This document shows, piece by piece, positions 1-8,670 of a DNA stretch of 64,000 nucleotides. Every line of letters begins with the position of its first letter. Positions within the stretch are counted from its first letter, which is position 1. Location: NCBI GenBank assembly GCA_030743005.1, contig JASLTG010000007.1:48314-112313 (forward strand), written 5' to 3'. The position numbers were made by a program, and so were the translations under genes. The DNA comes from Acidimicrobiales bacterium (GTDB taxonomy: Bacteria > Actinomycetota > Acidimicrobiia > Acidimicrobiales > Poriferisodalaceae). The notes under the pieces are model-generated. The model was not told where the DNA came from. It did not search any database and was given only the letters and a program-made list of their open reading frames with translations.

Positions 1-1518
1 CAGCTGCATATTGGGCCCTGGTTCGCTGATATCAACTAACTGAAAGTTTTGTGGATAGAGAGGGCCTGGATGGAAGAAACGGTCAAGGGACCACTTGTTC
101 AGCGAAACTAGGTATTTGCCGTCGGGAGAAACGGTGTCACCTTCAGCGGTAACTAGGTGGCCGACGTTGTAGTGAATATCGACGGTTCCTTCTAACTTCC
201 ACCCATCCTGCCTGTATGGCGGCCCGAGACTCCAGCGGGCGACGTCTGAGTCAAGAAATAGGCTTGTGTAGGCATACCCTTGGTCATCAAATTGAGTGTG
301 GAGGGGACCTAATCCGACTTCGACTTGAGCTTCTACTACGTCATCGAAGTCCAACAGTGGAATTCCGTACCGGTCGATCTCAAAACCGCCCTTGGTGATG
401 GCCTGTTGGATCTTCTCGAATGAGTAAACCGTTACGTGTGGGTCGAGCTTTCCGGAAACGACAATGTAATCCCCTCCAGGTGCTATGTCTACGCCGTGAG
501 GGCTCTTTGGTTCAGGAGTGAAGTACAGAAGTTGATTGGCTATTGCTGTATCCATTGTTATTAGAGGAAAGCCGTTGACCTGAACTGTTTGACCGGAGGC
601 GGCGACTGCGACAGCTGCGTCTAGGTCGATGATATGTAGGTAGTCGTTTTCGCCTGCACTTACTCCAGATTCAAAATATTCGGTGTTATCGGGATCATCA
701 GGGTCAAGTCCTGTGGCCATCTCGACGTTAAAGGAGTTGCAGAAAATCCATCCTTTGGAAACAGCCTTTCCTGAGTCGCATACGTCTTGCCAGTAGGGAG
801 GTAATTCCATTCCGAAGGATGCTTCGGGGTCTATTCGGCCGATGGATCGATCGAACTTCCAGAAGGTGATCATTCCCCTGTATTCGCTTGAGTAATCGTC
901 AATTGGCGCGTAATCCCAAGCAAGTGGAGAGGCGTATTGTCCGCCTTCAATTACCCATTCGGTATCGGGAGTGACAAATGTTCCTCCGTGGTCGTTGACT
1001 GACAGTGGATTCTTGAGGATCTGCTTGGTTTCGAAGTCGCGGAGGTCTATGGTCGCGACCCTGGCGTTTGCTTTGTCATTAATAAACAAATACTGGCCGT
1101 CGTAATCTCCACCTGTTTCAGAAAGTGCTGGATGGTGGGTATCTCCCCATGTGAGGACCTCGTCACCAACGGCACCGGCCGCAAATAGCTCTTCGTGGTG
1201 TTGATCACCGTAACCCCAGCCCTGCCAGGGTTCAGGTGTGAAAACAGCGATCGACTTGAGCATTCGCATTGAGGGAATACCGATGACGAATACTTGACCC
1301 CCGTGTCCACCTGACGAAAACATCAAGTATTCGTCAATGACGCCACTAGGGGTGTAGGTCTTTAATGCGGCAGCCACGTCAGCCTCGCTGAGGGATCTCT
1401 CCAAGGCGATCTGATCAGCTTCGGAACCTAGGTTTGATTGTGAATCCGATGAAGCGCATGCAGATGCGATTAGTGACAGGGCGGCAAATATGATTATTGG
1501 AAAGGGCAGCTTTCTCAT
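1..1518 (-). CDS. nosZ: Nitrous oxide reductase NosZ, lipoprotein type (3' end beyond window)
   Basis: Reduces N2O to N2 at a copper-sulfide CuZ centre outside the membrane. The frame is open from the ATG at 1516-1518 to base 1, giving 506 codons of a protein usually about 620-700 aa. The missing part should be the C-terminal CuA cupredoxin domain. Residues 1-21 are a Sec-type lipoprotein signal with lipobox ASAC (Cys21); no twin-arginine motif is present, as in clade II enzymes. The expected CuZ histidines are visible: GDQHH (His107, His108), DTHHP (128/129), NDHGGT (177), SPHGVD (341), GPLHTQF (407) and YNVGHL (454). The seven-bladed propeller landmarks around SGGHGGQ (69-75) and GKLDPHVTVYSFEK also fit. 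The upstream genes on the same strand encode a blue-copper lipoprotein and a two-component system. Clade II placement is inferred from the signal type and motifs, not from a tree. Confidence 0.93.
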   Translation of the reverse strand, partial: MRKLPFPIIIFAALSLIASACASSDSQSNLGSEADQIALERSLSEADVAAALKTYTPSGVIDEYLMFSSGGHGGQVFVIGIPSMRMLKSIAVFTPEPWQGWGYGDQHHEELFAAGAVGDEVLTWGDTHHPALSETGGDYDGQYLFINDKANARVATIDLRDFETKQILKNPLSVNDHGGTFVTPDTEWVIEGGQYASPLAWDYAPIDDYSSEYRGMITFWKFDRSIGRIDPEASFGMELPPYWQDVCDSGKAVSKGWIFCNSFNVEMATGLDPDDPDNTEYFESGVSAGENDYLHIIDLDAAVAVAASGQTVQVNGFPLITMDTAIANQLLYFTPEPKSPHGVDIAPGGDYIVVSGKLDPHVTVYSFEKIQQAITKGGFEIDRYGIPLLDFDDVVEAQVEVGLGPLHTQFDDQGYAYTSLFLDSDVARWSLGPPYRQDGWKLEGTVDIHYNVGHLVTAEGDTVSPDGKYLVSLNKWSLDRFFHPGPLYPQNFQLVDISEPGPNMQL

Positions 1519-1681
1519 TGTCGGTTCCGTTCGGTTGACCAGGTTTCAATTTCAACGGAACCAATTTTCGCTGCTAGAAGAAGATCTCAGTAGGGACTAA
1601 CTTCCTGTTTGTGTCAACTTGTCCAACGGCTCGGAGCAAAGACTTTCGTTGCGGCCAATCGAATTTCTCGCACTTCAAAGA

Positions 1682-1714
1682 AGGTATGTCTCTTCCATAG
1701 AAAGAGGCATACCT
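1682..1714 (-). terminator. Stem-loop after the response regulator gene
   Basis: A 13-bp inverted repeat (arm AGGTATGTCTCTT, one G-U type mismatch) with a 7-nt loop lies 34 bases past the regulator stop codon. On the minus strand it is followed by a pyrimidine-rich TTCTTT. It probably ends the kinase-regulator transcript ahead of nosZ. The remaining bases between 1519 and 1747 hold the nosZ leader, where I see no convincing promoter box. Confidence 0.5.
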
Positions 1715-1747
1715 GAGCGGAGGTCATAGTTGGTTTCTAACAGTGAC

Positions 1748-2413
1748 TTATGGAGAACGTTTCCAAAGTTTCTCTTCACGGCGCGCAGCTAGAGCAGCTG
1801 CTTCTGATCGTCGCCGTATGCCCAGTTTGCTGAAGAGACTTGTTATGTAATTTTTGACGGTCTTTTCTGCGATGAAAAGCTCCTGACCGATCTGCCGATT
1901 AGTGAATCCTTGACCGATGAGTTCGAAGATCTTCAGTTCTTGAGGTGACAGAGTGGCTGTGCCATCTCGTGCTGCTATTCGGGTTTGGGCGCGCTGTATC
2001 TCTTCCGTTCGTTGAGCTTCAGAGAAGATAGGCTCGCCGGCAGCGACGCGACGGAGAGTGTTGGTTAACTCGAGGCTCCTGATTTCCTTCACCAGAAAGG
2101 CAGCAGCTCCTGCGTCTAACGCATCGACTAATAGAGCATCATCGCCAAAGGAAGTTAAGACGACACAAGAGACTTCGGGAAGGTCTTGAGTTACGCGTTT
2201 CACTAAATCGATGCCGTTGCCGTCGGGGAGTTGCACGTCTATTACCGCTATATGGGGACGTAGACCTCTCAATAGGGGCAAGGCTTCCTTGATGGAACCT
2301 ATGGCAGCTACCACCTGAAACTCATGTTCTGTTTCTAGGAGGTCAGAAAGGCCTTTTCGAACGATTTCGTGATCATCCACCAATACGACTCGGGTGGGTT
2401 CTGAGTTAGGCAT
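1748..2413 (-). CDS. NarL/DevR-type response regulator
   Basis: 221 aa. An N-terminal receiver domain (about 8-125) has the acidic pair Asp13/Asp14 in LVDDHE, the phosphoacceptor Asp59 in VIDVQLPDG and the conserved Lys in FLVKE. A LuxR/NarL helix-turn-helix (about 155-215) carries LSPQELKIFELIGQGFTNRQI and the AEKTVKNYITSLFSKLG recognition helix region. It overlaps the 3' end of the kinase gene by 8 bases, so the two form a translationally coupled pair. Known relatives (DevR/DosR, NarL) activate genes under oxygen limitation or with nitrogen oxides. Control of the adjacent nosZ is an inference from position only. Confidence 0.9.
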   Translation of the reverse strand: MPNSEPTRVVLVDDHEIVRKGLSDLLETEHEFQVVAAIGSIKEALPLLRGLRPHIAVIDVQLPDGNGIDLVKRVTQDLPEVSCVVLTSFGDDALLVDALDAGAAAFLVKEIRSLELTNTLRRVAAGEPIFSEAQRTEEIQRAQTRIAARDGTATLSPQELKIFELIGQGFTNRQIGQELFIAEKTVKNYITSLFSKLGIRRRSEAAALAARREEKLWKRSP

Positions 2414-3530
2414 GGTTCCCCCCAGGAATTTCCCAGCGAGCGATGGTCCAAAGGTTAGATATGTCTCGACTTACGCTGAAATGTCCTCCGTACTGCATCG
2501 CTCGCGTTCGGAGATTGGGTAATCCGTTCCCTTCGGGGTTTTCGAATGAAAATCCCCTGCCATCGTCTCGAATCTCTACTACTAATCCATCCGAATCGTT
2601 TATTAACACGGCTATTCGCCGTGGGTTGCCGTGCCGGATGGCGTTGGTGATCAACTCTCGGATAACTGCGTCAATGTCAGAGACCAGACTTTGTGGAAGT
2701 TGATCAAGGAGTTCTGTTCCTTCCAGTGCAGCCATTGAAGCGTTCGAAGATTGCAGAGCTGCTTCGATGGTGTTGCGGATCCTTACTGAGTGGGCTTGTC
2801 CTTCGTTGTGCCTTTGAAGATCGAAAATGGCATCTCTGAGGACACTTATTGTTCCATCAAGATCGTCGATGGTGGACTCAATTCGTTGGACTACATGACC
2901 ATCAGATACAGAGGCAACTGCCTGGAGCGTAAGCCCACTGGCGAAGAGTTGTTGTATGACTGAATCATGGAGATCTCTTGCTATCCGTTCCCGATCGTTG
3001 GAGACCAGCAGGTGGGCATGCGTCGCGCGACTCTGTTCTTCAAGGGTTTTTCGAGCAGTGACGTCCCTGATTACAGCTATAACCCACATTCGCCCATCGT
3101 TTCCAGGTAATGGGCTAAGTGAGATTTCGACTGGGACCAGGGAGCCGTCGCTATGTAAAGCTTTGAGATCAAGACTGCTTCCCATCGGGCGAGTCGCTGC
3201 CGCTGTTTGAAAGCGTTGTCGGTGTGCGACGTGGGCCCCTCGGAGATCAGGGGGCAGAAGGGTATCGACGCTCATGCCGGTCAATTCGTCAGCGTTGTAG
3301 CCCAGAACGTCTGTGATCCGATGGTTGATATAGACGATGACGCCTTGAGGATTTACCAACGCCACCGTGTCAGGTGCCGTTTCGATTAGAGCTTTAGCAA
3401 GACCTGCTGTGTCGGTGCCTATTTCTCGTGCTGCTATTTCAAGTCCATTTTGGGGAAATTCGAACATTGCAATTAAATCCAGTTGCTGTGCGCAAGCATA
3501 GGTCGGATTAGTAATTGTTGTTATGAGCAT
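2406..3530 (-). CDS. PAS-domain sensor histidine kinase (HisKA_3 type)
   Basis: 374 aa, no transmembrane segment seen, so probably a cytosolic sensor. A PAS/S-box domain covers about 45-165 (VNPQGVIVYINHRITDVLGY, then DVTARKTLEEQ). A HisKA_3 dimerisation helix has the phosphorylated His188 in ERIARDLHDSVIQQLF. The C-terminal HATPase shows an N-box (NAIRHGNP) and G-box (EIRDDGRGF). The PAS helix PPDLRGAHVAHRQRF places histidines near where FixL has its heme ligand; heme binding is only a possibility. Met22 (3467) is an alternative start. It partners the overlapping regulator and sits 21 bases after the cupredoxin gene. Confidence 0.9.
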   Translation of the reverse strand: MLITTITNPTYACAQQLDLIAMFEFPQNGLEIAAREIGTDTAGLAKALIETAPDTVALVNPQGVIVYINHRITDVLGYNADELTGMSVDTLLPPDLRGAHVAHRQRFQTAAATRPMGSSLDLKALHSDGSLVPVEISLSPLPGNDGRMWVIAVIRDVTARKTLEEQSRATHAHLLVSNDRERIARDLHDSVIQQLFASGLTLQAVASVSDGHVVQRIESTIDDLDGTISVLRDAIFDLQRHNEGQAHSVRIRNTIEAALQSSNASMAALEGTELLDQLPQSLVSDIDAVIRELITNAIRHGNPRRIAVLINDSDGLVVEIRDDGRGFSFENPEGNGLPNLRTRAMQYGGHFSVSRDISNLWTIARWEIPGGNHA

Positions 3531-3551
3531 CCGAGACCAGCGCCTTCATAG

Positions 3552-3971
3552 TTACCTAACAACGGTGAGTGTCGCGATCATTCCAGCGTCTTGATGTCCG
3601 GGGAGTTCACATATCAGCTCGTAGGTCCCAGCGGCTAATTCGCCTACGTCAAACTGCGAAGTGCTATTAGCTGGCAGCGTTTCGCTTACAGGCCCGCCGA
3701 CAAGTCGAACGTTGTGTTCTATGACTCCATTGTTTCGGAGAGTTAAGACCACGGGTCCCGCTGGTACTTGAAGTTCACCGTTAATGGAAAACTCAGCAAG
3801 ATCAAGCGACGCGGTAGTCGATGCGGTGTTCTCAGATTTGGTCGGAACCTCCGAAGTTGTTGGCCATGGTCGCCCCGAAGTGTCGTAGGTACCAGTTCTG
3901 CAACTGGGTGCTGAAAGGAGCAGGACAGCGAGGACAATTAAGAGCCTTCTTTGGGGCACATTCCACTCCAA
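3552..3971 (-). CDS. Blue-copper (cupredoxin) lipoprotein
   Basis: 139 aa. A hydrophobic leader ends in the lipobox SAPSC (Cys24), followed by a Ser/Thr-rich linker (about 25-55) and a plastocyanin-like fold. Type 1 copper ligands are all visible: His in EHNVRL, then Cys, His and Met in the loop CELPGHQDAGM. The protein should be a membrane-anchored one-electron carrier facing outward. Located between the P450 and the kinase on the nosZ-side strand, it is a good candidate electron donor for NosZ, though that is inference. It could instead be a general respiratory carrier or copper chaperone. Confidence 0.82.
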   Translation of the reverse strand: MEWNVPQRRLLIVLAVLLLSAPSCRTGTYDTSGRPWPTTSEVPTKSENTASTTASLDLAEFSINGELQVPAGPVVLTLRNNGVIEHNVRLVGGPVSETLPANSTSQFDVGELAAGTYELICELPGHQDAGMIATLTVVR

Positions 3972-4042
3972 TGATGATGAGATGAGTGAATGGTGCCTTG
4001 GTACGAAGTAGTAGAGGAGGGACTTAAGTCCTCACTTTGTGT

Positions 4043-5212
4043 TTATTCCCAAGTGACAGGGATCTTGAGTGGACCCCGAAACGCCCAGCCACGGAATTGC
4101 ACAGTTTCAGCTTTTTGGTCCAATTCAAGACTTTCTAGGCGCTGAAAAATTTTGGGCAACGCTACGTCTCCCACCAAACTTCGCGAGGCTGCTGCACCAG
4201 CGCAAAAATGTGGACCAGCGCCGAAGGTTAGAGCCGCGGTGGTGTCACGTTGAATATCGAAACGTTCTGGTTCCTCAAAATATTTTTCGTCATGATTGGC
4301 TGAGCTGAACATGAAGAACACCCGTTCTTCAGGTACGAATTCAACGTCACCAAAGGAATGTTCTGTTGCTATACGTCGGGGTGACATCCCGATTGGGGCT
4401 ATCCAACGACAATATTCTTCAAAGACTTGTTGCCAAGACGCCGCTCCGGTCAGTACTAGGTCGAGTTGGTCGGGGTGAGTTAAAAGCGCCCATATCGCTC
4501 CAGCGATAGCGTCACGGGGTTCGTTTTGGCCTCCTGAAATCGTGAGTTTGATGTTTGCTTTGACCATTTCATCGGGCATCCCTGCACTGGTCATCACCGA
4601 AAGCAAACTAGCGTCAGGTTCTCGGCGAATCTCAGGCAGACGTTGGTCGATAGCGAAGTCGATAGCCTCAGTTGCTGCTACACAACGGGCCTCGATATCA
4701 GGATCACCTGTGTAATTGGCTACACCATCGATCATGGCCTGGCTCCACGAATCAAGATCCTGGAAGGTGACCTGCGTAAGCCCAGTGATGGCTTTCAACG
4801 CCTCTCCGCTTACTGCTGTCGCGTAATGCGGAACAAGGTCAGTTGAACCTGATGAAGGAAATCCATCCAAAACATTGTCGGTTAGTTCCACGAAGAGTTC
4901 TGCCCAAATTTGTTCCACTTTTCTCGGCGAGATTGTGGGGTAATAGACGAAACGTTCCTTTCGGTGCTCCTCGCCGTCTTTGCGCATCATGTTTCGCCCC
5001 ATTAGGACGTTCATCAGCCCGCCAGGTTGATCCGACGAAAAGACATCAACGTTTTTTTCGCATGTATGGATGTCATCTCGACGGGTTATAAGCGTTGCTC
5101 CGATCTCGGGCACATAACAAATGGGCGCGGAACTGCGCATTTCGGCCAGAATCGGGTATGGATCCTCTGAGAAAGCAGCGGGATCGACATTTATGATCGG
5201 AGCAGATGACAT
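4043..5212 (-). CDS. Cytochrome P450
   Basis: 389 aa from the ATG at 5212; a longer frame reaches 5293 but its first 27 residues are not P450-like and would overlap the divergent amidase. The heme-binding loop FGAGPHFCAG places the thiolate ligand at Cys337. The helix K region and the ERVFFMFSSANHDEKYFEEPERFDIQR meander are typical of soluble bacterial class I P450s. The helix I segment reads SGGQNEPRD, so the usual acid-alcohol pair (Asp/Glu-Thr) that handles oxygen activation is Asn-Glu instead. No ferredoxin or ferredoxin reductase is adjacent. Substrate unknown. Confidence 0.93.
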   Translation of the reverse strand: MSSAPIINVDPAAFSEDPYPILAEMRSSAPICYVPEIGATLITRRDDIHTCEKNVDVFSSDQPGGLMNVLMGRNMMRKDGEEHRKERFVYYPTISPRKVEQIWAELFVELTDNVLDGFPSSGSTDLVPHYATAVSGEALKAITGLTQVTFQDLDSWSQAMIDGVANYTGDPDIEARCVAATEAIDFAIDQRLPEIRREPDASLLSVMTSAGMPDEMVKANIKLTISGGQNEPRDAIAGAIWALLTHPDQLDLVLTGAASWQQVFEEYCRWIAPIGMSPRRIATEHSFGDVEFVPEERVFFMFSSANHDEKYFEEPERFDIQRDTTAALTFGAGPHFCAGAAASRSLVGDVALPKIFQRLESLELDQKAETVQFRGWAFRGPLKIPVTWE

Positions 5213-5280
5213 CAAACCAGTGTTGCATGAATATATGGGCCAATGAGATGCAGCTATGAAATGCAGGAGATATAGGAACA

Positions 5281-6621
5281 GTGAGTTATTCAATAATCGA
5301 GCTAGATGACAAGTACACGGATGGGTCCCTTACTCCCACGCAGGTAGTCGATGAATGTCTCGAGGCCATCAAGGCTTTGGACCCGGTGGTAGGGGCGTGG
5401 CAAGCGGTTTACGCCGAAGAAGCTCGGCTCGCCGCCGAAATTGCCACCGCTGACATAGCTTCCGGGAGACGAAAAGGCCTGTTCCATGGGGTGCCATTCG
5501 CGTTGAAAGACATAGTTGAAGTTGAAGGGAAGCTCACAGCCGCAGGTTGCGCTGAGTGGAAAGATCGTCGGTCGATTGTTACCGCAGAAGTTGCGAAGCG
5601 GTTGATTGACTCGGGGGGAATCCTTGTAGGAAAGACAAAGACGGTCGAATTCGCTTTTGGTGGTTGGGGCACGAATCAAAGGATGGGCACCCCGCACAAT
5701 CCGTGGGATGAGAATATTGCGCGAACTCCGGGAGGCTCGTCGAGTGGCTCTGGAGTAGCTGTAGCTTCTGGGATGGTTCCTTGCGCCATTGGAACAGACA
5801 CTGGTGGTTCGGTTCGGTTACCGGCGGCCTTTTGTGGAATCGTGGGGCTAAAAACTACGGAAGGTTTGTTGCCCACCGATGGGATCGTTCCCCTTTCCCA
5901 CACACTAGACACACCGGGCCCCATCGCCCGATCTGTGGCCGATGCTGCCATCATGTTTGATGCGATGTCGACAGAAAAATTGCATGTTGACCTATCTGCA
6001 GGAATTCTTGGAATCCGTATAGGTTCTTTGTCCGACGAAGAGCGCGTAGGTATAGACCCTGAACAACTTGAGGCATATGACCGGTCTCTTGACCAGCTGG
6101 CCGATCTCGGGGCAGACGTTGTTCAGTTCCAGCCAACTAAACCATTTGAAGAAATGAAGGAAGCAGCAGCGTTGATTCTTACTGCTGAAGGTTATTTTCA
6201 CCACGGTGCGCTTATGGACAATCCTGAGTCTTTAGTGGATGAGAATGTTCGGTCGCGTTTCGTGGCAGGCGCAGCTATCTCTTCAGCGCAATATGTGGGA
6301 GCGTTACTGCAACGCGATAGTGATCGTGAAAGCTTTTCGTCGGCGACACAAAACATCGATGCATTAGTGACTCCAACCACGCCAATGTTGCCGCCTCCAG
6401 TGGCGGAGGCTGACGAACAGTCAACTCCTGCCCGTTTCACTCGAGCAATTAATTACCTGTCAATGTGCGCGACGTCGGTCCCTTCAGGGGTTTCGAGTCA
6501 AGGACTTCCCACGTCACTACAAGTCGCTTGCGCTGGCGGAAATGAGGGCCTGTGTTTACAGATATCAGCTGCTTATGAGCGAGCAAGGGGGGGCCTGGCT
6601 GCGCCTCCGCTATTCGTCTAA
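5281..6621 (+). CDS. Amidase-signature hydrolase
   Basis: 446 aa from a GTG preceded by GGAG at 5268. It belongs to the amidase signature family, which hydrolyses amide bonds with a Ser-cisSer-Lys triad. Lys76 lies in FALKDIVE, the cis-Ser in the glycine-serine loop GGSSSGSG (151-158), and the nucleophile is Ser177 in GTDTGGSVR. It diverges from the P450 with 68 bases between the starts and is followed after 32 bases by a small cupin, with which it probably forms an operon. Substrate cannot be read from the sequence. It is more distant from the two other amidases in the window than they are from each other. Confidence 0.9.
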   Translation: MSYSIIELDDKYTDGSLTPTQVVDECLEAIKALDPVVGAWQAVYAEEARLAAEIATADIASGRRKGLFHGVPFALKDIVEVEGKLTAAGCAEWKDRRSIVTAEVAKRLIDSGGILVGKTKTVEFAFGGWGTNQRMGTPHNPWDENIARTPGGSSSGSGVAVASGMVPCAIGTDTGGSVRLPAAFCGIVGLKTTEGLLPTDGIVPLSHTLDTPGPIARSVADAAIMFDAMSTEKLHVDLSAGILGIRIGSLSDEERVGIDPEQLEAYDRSLDQLADLGADVVQFQPTKPFEEMKEAAALILTAEGYFHHGALMDNPESLVDENVRSRFVAGAAISSAQYVGALLQRDSDRESFSSATQNIDALVTPTTPMLPPPVAEADEQSTPARFTRAINYLSMCATSVPSGVSSQGLPTSLQVACAGGNEGLCLQISAAYERARGGLAAPPLFV

Positions 6622-6653
6622 ACACCGATCCAGATCGAGCGAAGGAACCCAAG

Positions 6654-7025
6654 ATGCACCTTGTATGGATGCGAACTGAAAATGGAAAGACTGTCATTGA
6701 GGATCTCGAAATTCCCTCCACCAAAGAAGTTCGTGGTTGTGAGACACCGATCTTGCCGATCAACGGAGCGATATTTCGAACGTCTCAGCCCCAGGTGGAA
6801 ATGGGGTATCACAATGCGCCGCGGCGTCAGATAGTGGTCCCGCTGGAGGGTGAGGTGGAGATCGAAACAGGAGATGGAGACGTTCGGCTGATCACTGCCG
6901 GAATGGCGTTGCTCGCTGACGACCTTTCAGGTCAAGGTCACAAATCGTCTTTTCGTCCCGAAAACGCGGTGACACTGTTTCTTTTGGTGCCAGACGATCT
7001 TGATCCATCAAAGTGGATGAACTGA
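6654..7025 (+). CDS. Small cupin-domain protein
   Basis: 123 aa. One conserved beta-barrel domain is suggested by MGYHNAPRRQIVVPLEGEVEIETGDG and the later GMALLADDLSGQGHKS segment. These match the two cupin motifs, with His residues at the expected metal positions but the first motif reduced. Such single-domain cupins act as isomerases, dioxygenases or binding proteins. It follows the amidase at short distance on the same strand. The exact reaction is unknown. Confidence 0.65.
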   Translation: MHLVWMRTENGKTVIEDLEIPSTKEVRGCETPILPINGAIFRTSQPQVEMGYHNAPRRQIVVPLEGEVEIETGDGDVRLITAGMALLADDLSGQGHKSSFRPENAVTLFLLVPDDLDPSKWMN

Positions 7026-7034
7026 GAAATACTC

Positions 7035-7748
7035 CTACTTGTCGTGTAGGACGAATCTAACGCGTTTGAATCCGCGTCCCTTTGACTCTGTTTTGGTTAT
7101 TTCGATTCGGCCCACTTCACCGGTAAAAGCTACGTGCGTGCCCCCATCTGCCTGCTTGTCCAAGCCGACAATGTCAACCACCCGAATTTCGTCAACGTTC
7201 TCAGGAATGAGATTGACCTTTGTTCGGATCAAATCCCTGTCTAAAACAGCTTCCGACCGTTGCAAGAACGAAACGGTTACTGGGCGGTTGGCAGCCACTT
7301 CGGCGTTGCAAAGCTCCTCGATTTGTTCTGCGAAACCATGTGGGAACTCATCCAGTTCGAAGTCCATCCGACCAGAGAGGGCAGCCATGTTGCCGCCCGT
7401 AACGACTCTTTGCCAACGCTGCCACATGACGCCGCAAAGAATGTGCATAGCGGTGTGGGTGCGCATCATTTGATGACGACGGACCTGGTCGACAAAGCCT
7501 GTCACCACCGTTCCCTGCTCAGGTAGGTCACCACTGAGTTCATGCCACACTCGTCCGCCGATTGTTCGAACATCATCGACAGAACTCTCCCCTCCGGTCC
7601 ATCGGAGCAGACCAATGTCATGCGGCTGACCGCCACCGGTCACGTAGAAAGCAGTTCGATCTAATTCGACGCGATTCTCTTCTGCCGATCGAACGGTCGC
7701 GTCGAAGCATTCGATTGAGGCATCCGCCAAGTACAACTTTTCAGTCAC
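7035..7748 (-). CDS. AlaX-type alanyl-tRNA editing protein
   Basis: About 237 aa from a GTG at 7748, chosen because it lies 7 bases past the enoyl-CoA hydratase stop; the in-frame start at 7811 would overlap that gene by 56 bases. Free-standing editing proteins hydrolyse mischarged Ser- or Gly-tRNA(Ala). The TAFYVTGGGQPHDIG beta-barrel start and the HxxxH metal motif in RTHTAMH are present. The second metal motif, usually CxxxH, reads DGGTH, so Asp replaces the Cys. The gene sits in a two-gene minus operon with the hydratase and is convergent with the cupin gene. Confidence 0.85.
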   Translation of the reverse strand: MTEKLYLADASIECFDATVRSAEENRVELDRTAFYVTGGGQPHDIGLLRWTGGESSVDDVRTIGGRVWHELSGDLPEQGTVVTGFVDQVRRHQMMRTHTAMHILCGVMWQRWQRVVTGGNMAALSGRMDFELDEFPHGFAEQIEELCNAEVAANRPVTVSFLQRSEAVLDRDLIRTKVNLIPENVDEIRVVDIVGLDKQADGGTHVAFTGEVGRIEITKTESKGRGFKRVRFVLHDK

Positions 7749-7755
7749 CGTGGAC

Positions 7756-8532
7756 CTATCGACCTTTCCACTGTGGCTGGCGTTTCTCTGCAAATGCGCG
7801 AGTGCCCTCAATGCTGTCTTCGGTGGTGGCGAGTAGACGGAAGAGGTGCTGCTCTAAACGCAAACCATCTTCCAACGGCATGCTCATACCTTGAATAGCG
7901 GCTTGTTTTATAGCGCGCACAGCAAGTGGGCCCGACTCCAAAAGTTTCTGCGCCATCGCTTGAGCTGTAGGCATGAGTTCCTCGAAAGACACCACTTTGT
8001 TTACCAAACCCAACCTGTAAGCCTCCTCGGCATCTATGCGTTCACCGCTATACAACATCCACAACGCGTGACTCAGCGGAATTGAACGAGGGAGTCTTTG
8101 AGTCCCACCCCCGCCAGGCAGCAAACCTAATAGGACCTCACCAAGACCGAACTGGGCATTTGCCGACGCGATTCGGATGTCACACCCTAAAGCCTGTTCA
8201 AGACCACCACCGTTGCAGTGGCCGTTAATCGCTGCAATTACGGGCTTCCATATTTCCAGTCCCCGCATTAGGTCACCCCGCCCAGCTGCAGCAAAGCTGT
8301 CCGCTGGTTCAGGTACAGAATTGAAATTCTGTTTGATGTCACTCCCCGCACAGAAAGCTTTGTCTCCGGCCCCCGTCAATATCGCCACCCAAGCATCATC
8401 ATTGTGGGCGAAGTCTGTCCACACCTCTGCCAAGCGATCGTAAGTTGGTTGATCACAGGCGTTGTATGCCTCGGGTCGATTAATAGTGACGTAGGCGATG
8501 CGGTCTTTGATTTCATAAATGACGCTTTCCAT
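7756..8532 (-). CDS. Enoyl-CoA hydratase/isomerase family protein
   Basis: 258 aa crotonase-fold enzyme. The oxyanion-hole segments are AFCAGSDIKQ and INGHCNGGGLEQALGCDIRIAS, and the loop LGEVLLGLLPGGGGTQRLPR matches the catalytic region of hydratases. A Glu lies in each of the two positions where hydratases keep their acid pair. The C-terminal region with RLEQHLFRLLATTEDSIEGTRAF is typical. It probably takes part in fatty-acid or branched-acyl-CoA beta-oxidation; the true substrate and whether it hydrates or isomerises are unknown. Confidence 0.88.
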   Translation of the reverse strand: MESVIYEIKDRIAYVTINRPEAYNACDQPTYDRLAEVWTDFAHNDDAWVAILTGAGDKAFCAGSDIKQNFNSVPEPADSFAAAGRGDLMRGLEIWKPVIAAINGHCNGGGLEQALGCDIRIASANAQFGLGEVLLGLLPGGGGTQRLPRSIPLSHALWMLYSGERIDAEEAYRLGLVNKVVSFEELMPTAQAMAQKLLESGPLAVRAIKQAAIQGMSMPLEDGLRLEQHLFRLLATTEDSIEGTRAFAEKRQPQWKGR

Positions 8533-8670
8533 CTCGAACCTTTCGTCGATGGTTGGTTATCTTTACAGCACAGAGAACAGCGTGCTGGGATTGTCGTTTT
8601 TCGGTGACTTCGACCAAGAAGAATTGCTTTGCCCTGGTAGTTCAGCGCCTGAAATCCTATTTTGTTGTAC

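Noticed and set aside
1534..1548. FNR-like TTGA..TCAA site upstream of nosZ
   Set aside because: The spacer is seven bases instead of six and the inner T/A of the consensus is missing, so it does not meet the site rules.
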